A DNA stretch of 64,000 bases. Origin: Gordonia sp. SL306. Lineage in GTDB: Bacteria; Actinomycetota; Actinomycetes; Mycobacteriales; Mycobacteriaceae. Below are positions 58,307 through 64,000 of this stretch, piece by piece. The stretch lies in the NCBI RefSeq assembly GCF_026625785.1, contig NZ_CP113063.1:4774001-4838000 (forward strand), given 5' to 3'. Every line of letters starts with the position of its first letter. Position 1 is the first letter of the stretch. Both the position numbers and the translations under genes were made by a program. The notes under the pieces were generated by a model. The model was not told where the DNA came from. It did not search any database and was given only the letters and a program-made list of their open reading frames with translations.

Positions 58307-59544
58307 GCGATACGCAACGCCCCGATTCCGGTCGATCGGACGGCTCCCGCGGTGCGGCGCAGCGCGACGTGGCGGTCGACGACACGGACGTGACGAGAGA
58401 GACGAGCCCGACGTCGGAGGCGAATTTCGTCGCGGAGTCCGACCGGTCGTTCCTCTCCCGCCTCTACACGGGTACCGGCGCGTTCGAGATCGCCGGACAT
58501 CGTCGCGGGTGGTACATCGTCACCGCGGTGATCCTGGCCATCTGCATCGCCTCGATCGCCATTCGTGGTTTCACCCTGGGCATCGACTTCGAGGGCGGTA
58601 CACAGGTCTCCATCCCGGTCTCGGCCGGTGTCACCAGCGACGCCGTCGAAGAGGTTTTCACCAACACGCTTGGCAGTGAACCCGAGTCGGTCCAGACCGC
58701 CGGTTCCGGCGGGTCCGAGACTGTTCAGGTGCGCACCGATACGCTCACCATCCAGCAGACCCAGCAGGTGACGAGTGCCCTCACGGACAGGTTCTCACCC
58801 GAGCTGACGGCGGCCGAGGTGAGTTCGTCCGATGTGAGTTCCACCTGGGGCGGCGAGATCACCCAGAAGATGCTGATCGCGCTCGCGGTGTTCCTGGTGA
58901 TCGTGTTCATCTACATCGCGCTGCGCTTCGACCGGGAGATGTCGCTGGCCGCCCTGGCGTCCCTGTTCTTCGACATCGTCGTGACGGCCGGTGTGTATTC
59001 GCTGGTCGGGTGGGAGGTCACCCCGGCCACCGTCATCGGCCTCCTGACCATCCTCGGCTTCTCGGTGTACGACACCGTCGTCGTGTTCGACAAGGTGGCC
59101 GAGAACACCAGATCGGTGCTGCAGACGACGCGACGGACCTACGCCGAGCAGACCAACCTGGCGATCAACCAGACCCTGATGCGCTCGATCAACACCACGA
59201 TCATCTCGGTGCTGCCGATCATCGCGCTGATGGTGATCGCGGTGTGGCTACTGGGCGTCGGCACGCTCAAGGACCTCGCGCTCATCCAACTCGTGGGTGT
59301 GGTCGTCGGCGCATATTCGTCGATCTTCCTGGCGGCGCCGCTACTCGTCACACTCAAGGAACGCCGTCCGGAGATCGCACGCCACACCAAGCGGGTCCTC
59401 GACCGGCGTGCGCGGGTGGCGGCCGGGCAGGATGTCTCGGACGAGCGTCCGGTTCGCGGCCGCGCGGCGGGGAGTCGGGCGGCGAGGCGGTCCGACGAGG
59501 ACGCACCGTCGAGCCCGACCGGAAAACGTCGACGGTCGCGCTAG
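58303..59544 (+). CDS. secF: protein translocase subunit SecF
   Basis: A 413-aa partner of SecD. It has an ~55-residue polar N-tail, a first helix, and LGIDFEGGTQVSIPV. The external P4 domain is followed by five helices with VIGLLTILGFSVYDTVVVFD carrying the conserved Asp. The basic C-tail of ~55 residues is typical of actinobacteria. It overlaps secD by 4 bp. Confidence 0.95.
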   Translation: MSDTQRPDSGRSDGSRGAAQRDVAVDDTDVTRETSPTSEANFVAESDRSFLSRLYTGTGAFEIAGHRRGWYIVTAVILAICIASIAIRGFTLGIDFEGGTQVSIPVSAGVTSDAVEEVFTNTLGSEPESVQTAGSGGSETVQVRTDTLTIQQTQQVTSALTDRFSPELTAAEVSSSDVSSTWGGEITQKMLIALAVFLVIVFIYIALRFDREMSLAALASLFFDIVVTAGVYSLVGWEVTPATVIGLLTILGFSVYDTVVVFDKVAENTRSVLQTTRRTYAEQTNLAINQTLMRSINTTIISVLPIIALMVIAVWLLGVGTLKDLALIQLVGVVVGAYSSIFLAAPLLVTLKERRPEIARHTKRVLDRRARVAAGQDVSDERPVRGRAAGSRAARRSDEDAPSSPTGKRRRSR

Positions 59545-59554
59545 TCTACGGGTC

Positions 59555-61276
59555 GTGACTGTGCGGACCGGGTCGGATGCCCGGCGACGAATCGGCCTGC
59601 CCACGACGACGATCGCCCTTCTCGGTGTGGTGGTGGTCCTTGCCGGACTGCTGGCCGGCTGCGGCGACGACGGCCCGCCCACGATCGACTACGCGGTCGA
59701 TGCGCGGATAGACAGCTACAACGCGAACACCGTCGAGGGCAACGCCGACGGCGCCCTGATGGCGACCACCCGGATGTTGCCCGGCTTCAGTTACCTGGGC
59801 GCACACGGCCAGGTCACCCCGGACCGCGACATCGGAACCGTCACACCGGTTCCCGGGTCGTCGCTGACCCTGCGTTACGACTTCAACCGTGAGGCCCGCT
59901 ACTCGGACGGCCAGGCCGTCGACTGTGACGATCTGGTTCTCGCGTGGGCAGCGATGAGTGGTCGGTTCCCCGGATTCCGGCCTGCGACGACCGCGGGCTA
60001 CCGCGACATCGAGCGAGTGGATTGCGCTCCGGGTGAGACCACGGCGACGGTTGCGTTCACCCGCGGGCGTGACTACCGGGACTGGCTGTCGTTGTTCGGC
60101 GCGGGCACGATGCTGCCGGCGCATGTGGTTGCACGTCTGGCCGGTGTCGCAGATGTGGTCGATCCGATCCGCACCGGTGATCAGGCCGTCGTGGGAAAGC
60201 TCGCCCGGGCCTGGAACACCGGGTTCGCACTGACCCCCGGACCGGTCGACGAGCAGCGTTTTCCGTCGTCGGGACCGTATCGGATCGACCGATATTCGCA
60301 GTCCGATGGACTCGTGCTGGTCGCCAACGACAAGTGGTGGGGCGACGCGCCGAAGACCTCGCGGATCGCGATCTGGGGCCGAGGAACCGACGCGGAGCGA
60401 CGAATCCCCGACGGCTCCTTCGATGTCGCCGATCTGACCGGGGGGATGATCGCCGACGACGTCGCGCCGTCCGGATCGACCGACGAGACGGTCCAGCCGC
60501 TGCCGCAACCGAATCGGGCGCTGGCCGTCGAAGAGCTGGTGCTCTCCCAACGCGGGGTGTTCGGTGATGTCCGGACCCGACAGGCCTTTTCCTCCTGCGT
60601 GCCCCGAGATGTGTTGGCGCGCCAATTCGGTCAGGGTGCGCAGCTGTGGAATCTACGTGTCCTCGCACCCGCCGACAACCTCGCAGGCCAACTCAACGGT
60701 GGCTTCGGCCGCGCCTACGCGAGGCCGGACGTCGGCCGCGCCCGCGCGCTGGCCGAGAGCACCGCATCGACCCGATCGGGCGCACTGCGGGTGCGGGTCG
60801 GCTATGTCGCGCCGACGGCTCGGCGGCAACAGATGGTCGCGACGATCGCCGAGTCCTGTCGCCGGGCCGGTATCGACGTGGTGGACGCGGGTTCACCCGA
60901 TCTGACCCCGTCTGCGCTTGGCAAGGATGTCGACGCATTGCTGGTGGCCAACGGCGCTTCGTTCGCGGCGGCCGGGGCGGCAAATCCGTCCCGGGACGCG
61001 TATCAGCTCCGCGGCGGGGACCCGTTGAACCTCGGCGGGTTTCGGGACCCGGATGTGAGTGCCGCGATCGACCGGCTGGCGGTGGCGGATCTGGCCGCGG
61101 ACCGGCTCGATCTCGTCCGCACCATCGAGAACGCCGCCTGGGCGGCGGTGCCGTCGATCCCGCTGTTCGCGGCCCCGCGCGTGCAGCGGTGGGGTGGCGG
61201 GGTCGGTAATGTGATCGCCGGGCTGGGCCGCAACGGAACCGGATGGAACATGGATCGGTGGACAGTACGTGACTGA
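59555..61276 (+). CDS. family 5 extracellular solute-binding lipoprotein
   Basis: A 573-aa lipoprotein. The signal helix TTIALLGVVVVLAGLLAGCG ends in a lipobox LAGC. The SBP_bac_5 fold is seen in YDFNREARYSDGQAVDCDDL and GPYRIDRYSQSDGLVLVAND, then KWWGDAP. Such proteins bind oligopeptides or similar ligands for ABC transporters, but no permease or ATPase genes are adjacent. It is equivalent to Rv2585c. GTG 59555 follows TAGTCT by 7 nt, suggesting a leaderless start inside the sec-apt-rel cluster; GTG 59561 is also possible. It overlaps apt by 8 bp. Confidence 0.85.
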   Translation: MTVRTGSDARRRIGLPTTTIALLGVVVVLAGLLAGCGDDGPPTIDYAVDARIDSYNANTVEGNADGALMATTRMLPGFSYLGAHGQVTPDRDIGTVTPVPGSSLTLRYDFNREARYSDGQAVDCDDLVLAWAAMSGRFPGFRPATTAGYRDIERVDCAPGETTATVAFTRGRDYRDWLSLFGAGTMLPAHVVARLAGVADVVDPIRTGDQAVVGKLARAWNTGFALTPGPVDEQRFPSSGPYRIDRYSQSDGLVLVANDKWWGDAPKTSRIAIWGRGTDAERRIPDGSFDVADLTGGMIADDVAPSGSTDETVQPLPQPNRALAVEELVLSQRGVFGDVRTRQAFSSCVPRDVLARQFGQGAQLWNLRVLAPADNLAGQLNGGFGRAYARPDVGRARALAESTASTRSGALRVRVGYVAPTARRQQMVATIAESCRRAGIDVVDAGSPDLTPSALGKDVDALLVANGASFAAAGAANPSRDAYQLRGGDPLNLGGFRDPDVSAAIDRLAVADLAADRLDLVRTIENAAWAAVPSIPLFAAPRVQRWGGGVGNVIAGLGRNGTGWNMDRWTVRD

Positions 61277-61868
61277 CGAACCGCAGAAGGCCGGGTCCGC
61301 TCCCGACGACCACATCACCTCGCAGGCGCTCGACCGGGCCCGCCGGGCCATCGACGAACACGCCCGGATGGTGGCCGACTTCCCGGCGCCCGGAATCGAC
61401 TTCAAGGATCTGACACCGGTGCTGGCCGACCCGGTCGGACTGTCGTCTGTCGTCACCGCGCTCACCCACGGGTGTCGCGGCATCGATCTGGTGGCCGGCA
61501 TCGATGCCCGGGGGTTCCTCCTGGGCGGCGCGGTCGCCCGTGAACTCGAGGTTGGGGTGCTGGCCGTGCGCAAGGGTGGCAAGCTGCCGCCGCCGGTGCA
61601 CAGCACCAGCTACACGCTCGAATACGGGACCGCGGTCCTGGAGATCCCGGCGAGCGGTATCGACATCAGCGGCATGCGGGTGCTGCTCGTCGACGACGTG
61701 CTCGCGACCGGTGGCACCGCCGTGGCGGCCGCGCAGCTGCTGGGCCGGGCAGGCGCCGAGGTGATCGGCATCGCGGTGATCATGGAGCTCGACGGGCTGG
61801 GCGGACGGGCGACCATTGCCGAGGGCCTCGGCACGGATCTGCCGGTCCATGCCGTCGTCAACGGCTGA
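61269..61868 (+). CDS. apt: adenine phosphoribosyltransferase
   Basis: A purine salvage enzyme of 199 aa that converts adenine and PRPP to AMP. The PRPP-binding loop reads VLLVDDVLATGGTAVAAAQL, with ADFPAPGIDFKDLTPVLADP near the N-terminus and LVAGIDARGFLLGGAVAREL in the core. The N-terminal ~25 residues are extended relative to E. coli Apt. GTG 61269 overlaps the lipoprotein gene by 8 bp. It precedes rel, as in mycobacteria. Confidence 0.95.
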   Translation: MTDEPQKAGSAPDDHITSQALDRARRAIDEHARMVADFPAPGIDFKDLTPVLADPVGLSSVVTALTHGCRGIDLVAGIDARGFLLGGAVARELEVGVLAVRKGGKLPPPVHSTSYTLEYGTAVLEIPASGIDISGMRVLLVDDVLATGGTAVAAAQLLGRAGAEVIGIAVIMELDGLGGRATIAEGLGTDLPVHAVVNG

Positions 61869-61895
61869 GCGAACCGCGGTCCGCATCGGGCGGAC

Positions 61896-61901
61896 TAGAC
61901 T
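61896..61901 (+). promoter_or_regulatory. possible rel promoter -10
   Basis: TAGACT in the 130-bp gap between apt and rel, giving a leader of about 90 nt. No clear -35 is present. Confidence 0.3.
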
Positions 61902-61998
61902 CGCCCTCATCCGGCGTTGTCCAGAGTGATCGAGGATGGCGATGGTGACGAGCCACCGCCGAGATGCGGCGCCGCACGGATGAGGAGAGGAGGTCACG

Positions 61999-64000
61999 AT
62001 GCACGACGAGGTCGACACCGATGCCCGGCGGGAATCCGCCGAGACGACGGGACCGGCTGCGCCCGGTGTGCGGAACGCGTCGGACCAGCCGCTCCCCGGC
62101 TCCGAGGCTGTCGGGGCCCCGTCGTCGTCGGCGTCGCGTCGTGTGCGCGCCCGGCTCGCGCGCCGGATGACCGCCACCCGCAGCCCGGTCCGTCCGGTCC
62201 TGGAACCCCTGGTGACGCTGCACCGCGAGATCTACCCGAAGGCCGACGTGGCGTTGCTGCAACACGCCTACGACGTCGCCGACGAACGCCACGAGGGGCA
62301 GCAGCGCAAGTCCGGCGACCCGTACATCACGCACCCGTTGGCGGTGGCGACGATCCTGGCCGACCTCGGCATGGACACCACCACCCTGGTGGCGGCCCTG
62401 CTCCACGACACGGTCGAGGACACCGGGTACACCCTCGAACAACTGGAGAAGGACTTCGGCGCCGAGGTCGCACATCTCGTCGACGGCGTCACGAAGCTGG
62501 ACAAGGTGGCGCTCGGCAGCGCCGCCGAGGCCGAGACGATCCGCAAGATGATCATCGCCATGGCCCGCGATCCGCGGGTGCTGGTGATCAAGGTGGCCGA
62601 CCGGCTGCACAACATGCGGACCATGCGCTTCCTCCCGCCCGAGAAGCAGGCCCGAAAGGCGCGGGAGACTCTGGAAGTCATTGCGCCGCTGGCGCATCGA
62701 CTCGGTATGGCGACCGTCAAGTGGGAACTCGAGGATCTCTCGTTCGCGATCCTGCACCCCAAGCGGTACGAGGAGATCGTCCGGCTGGTGGCCGACCGTG
62801 CGCCCTCGCGCGACACCTATCTGGCCCGCGTGCGCGCCGACGTCAACAATGCGCTGGGGGGCTCGCGGATCGCGGCGACCGTGGAGGGCAGGCCCAAACA
62901 CTACTGGTCGATCTATCAGAAGATGATCGTCAAGGGTCGCGACTTCGACGACATCCATGACCTGGTGGGCATCCGAATCCTGTGCGACGAGGTCCGTGAC
63001 TGCTATGCCGCTGTCGGCGTTGTGCATTCGTTGTGGCAGCCGATGGCCGGTCGGTTCAAGGACTACATCGCCCAGCCCCGCTTCGGGGTCTACCAGTCCC
63101 TGCACACCACGGTCATCGGCCCGGAGGGCAAGCCGCTCGAGGTGCAGATCCGCACGCACGAGATGCACCGCACCGCGGAGTTCGGCATCGCCGCCCACTG
63201 GCGCTACAAGGAACGCAAGGGCAAGAATCCCCGCAGGTCCACCGACGCCGGCGAGATCGACGACATGGCCTGGATGCGCCAGCTGCTCGACTGGCAGCGT
63301 GAAGCGGCCGATCCGGGCGAGTTCCTCGAATCGCTGCGCTACGACCTGGCGGTCCAGGAGATCTTCGTGTTCACCCCCAAGGGGGACGTGATCACGCTGC
63401 CCGCCGGGTCGACCCCGGTCGACTTCGCCTATGCGGTCCACACCGAGGTCGGGCATCGATGTATCGGTGCCCGGGTGAACGGCCGGCTGGTGGCGCTGGA
63501 ACGAAAGCTGGAGAACGGCGAGGTCATCGAGGTCTTCACCTCCAAGGCGCCCAACGCCGGGCCGTCGAAGGACTGGCAGAACTTCGTCGTGTCGCCGCGG
63601 GCCAAGGCGAAGATCCGCCAGTGGTTCGCCAAGGAACGTCGGGAAGAGGCGCTCGAGACGGGCAAGGAGGCCATCGCCAAGGAGGTGCGGCGGGGCGGAC
63701 TACCGTTGCAGCGCTTGATGAGTGCCGAATCCATGGCGTCGGTCGCCAAGGAACTGCGGTACACGGATCTGACCGCTCTCTATACCGCGGTGGGGGAGAA
63801 CCACGTCTCGGCCCGCCACGTGGTGAACCGCCTCGTTGCGTCGCTCGGTGGCATCGACGACGCGGTCGACGAGATCGCCGAGCGGTCGACGCCCTCGACC
63901 CTGCCCACCCACACCCGCCGGGGTGGCGACGCGGGCGTGGTCGTCGAGGGTCTCGACAATGTCATGGCGAAGCTCGCCAAGTGCTGCACACCGGTACCCG
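61999..64000 (+). CDS. rel: bifunctional (p)ppGpp synthetase/hydrolase Rel, 3' end beyond window
   Basis: The stringent response enzyme; 667 codons are present before the right edge. The HD hydrolase domain has SGDPYITHPLAVATILADLG, LLHDTVEDTGYTLEQLEKDF and VIKVADRLHNMRTM. The synthetase domain has GRDFDDIHDLVGIRILCDEV and RFGVYQSLHTTVIGPEGKPL. A TGS domain follows (EIFVFTPKGDVITLPAGSTP), and the frame ends at KLAKCCTPV in the zinc-finger region. A 45-residue acidic N-tail is typical. ATG 61999 has GAGAGGAGG upstream. Confidence 0.96.
   Translation, partial: MHDEVDTDARRESAETTGPAAPGVRNASDQPLPGSEAVGAPSSSASRRVRARLARRMTATRSPVRPVLEPLVTLHREIYPKADVALLQHAYDVADERHEGQQRKSGDPYITHPLAVATILADLGMDTTTLVAALLHDTVEDTGYTLEQLEKDFGAEVAHLVDGVTKLDKVALGSAAEAETIRKMIIAMARDPRVLVIKVADRLHNMRTMRFLPPEKQARKARETLEVIAPLAHRLGMATVKWELEDLSFAILHPKRYEEIVRLVADRAPSRDTYLARVRADVNNALGGSRIAATVEGRPKHYWSIYQKMIVKGRDFDDIHDLVGIRILCDEVRDCYAAVGVVHSLWQPMAGRFKDYIAQPRFGVYQSLHTTVIGPEGKPLEVQIRTHEMHRTAEFGIAAHWRYKERKGKNPRRSTDAGEIDDMAWMRQLLDWQREAADPGEFLESLRYDLAVQEIFVFTPKGDVITLPAGSTPVDFAYAVHTEVGHRCIGARVNGRLVALERKLENGEVIEVFTSKAPNAGPSKDWQNFVVSPRAKAKIRQWFAKERREEALETGKEAIAKEVRRGGLPLQRLMSAESMASVAKELRYTDLTALYTAVGENHVSARHVVNRLVASLGGIDDAVDEIAERSTPSTLPTHTRRGGDAGVVVEGLDNVMAKLAKCCTPVP

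Overview
The window is about 67% GC chromosomal DNA from a mycolic-acid actinomycete, most likely Gordonia or a close relative. It carries arabinogalactan and PIM genes (aftC, pgsA, patA, pimA), an antigen-85-type mycolyltransferase, the essential envelope gene cei, a mycobacterial-type SigA, many GTG starts and many leaderless genes. From memory, gene order largely follows the Mycobacterium tuberculosis Rv2703 to Rv2583c region. The window is mostly conserved core genome with a few accessory insertions. No phage, insertion sequence, integrase or CRISPR array was seen.

Layout. 1-1140: a TSUP anion transporter cut by the left edge, preceded on its strand by a short leaderless cysteine-type leader peptide. 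1141-12044: DUF952, sigA, ppgK, suhB, cei, DUF4193, DUF3093, dut, DUF3710, a hydrolase, an OB-fold protein, DUF3159, and the RCK potassium regulators ceoC and ceoB. 12187-17694: a KimA-like potassium transporter broken by one extra C, a 23S-type RNA methyltransferase, and dxs. 17711-23450: RNase D, DUF3000, the coproporphyrin heme genes hemE-cgoX-chdC, and msrB. 23447-28869: aftC, a TAP-like lipoprotein lacking its catalytic residues, a RibD-type reductase, zapE and a GNAT. 28899-34335: an accessory catabolic island. It contains DUF1622, CMD and VOC proteins, a TetR with a clear operator, SnoaL, an acyl-CoA dehydrogenase, and a kinase fused to DUF6285.

34566-41459: a mycolyltransferase, a small unknown protein, a tRNA Gly-Cys-Val operon, tRNA-Val(CAC), a TetR/glycosyltransferase pair divergent from a DHFR-like protein, a GT87 mannosyltransferase and a TIGR02611 protein. 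41587-47592: thrS, HIT, pgsA, patA, pimA and a LemA-like protein, which is the PIM biosynthesis cluster. 47739-52896: pdxS, PP2C, LuxR, tesB, pdxT, a 36-bp tandem repeat and yebC. 52925-55955: a degenerate uridine-kinase-like protein divergent from SOS-controlled ruvCAB. 56129-64000: yajC-secD-secF, a substrate-binding lipoprotein, apt and rel, the last cut by the right edge.

The most interesting system is the coupled ACAD plus kinase-DUF6285 pair at 31775-34335. It looks like a condensed version of the LvaABC 4-hydroxyacyl-CoA pathway, with the kinase and its small partner fused. Other points for a second look are the frameshifted KimA-like transporter beside two RCK proteins, two enzymes that lost their catalytic motifs, the leader peptide, overlapping divergent leaderless promoters, two TetR operators sharing a core, and an alternating 36-bp tandem repeat that contains the pdxT stop codon. 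Gene-family names rest on motifs and recall; no database search was run.
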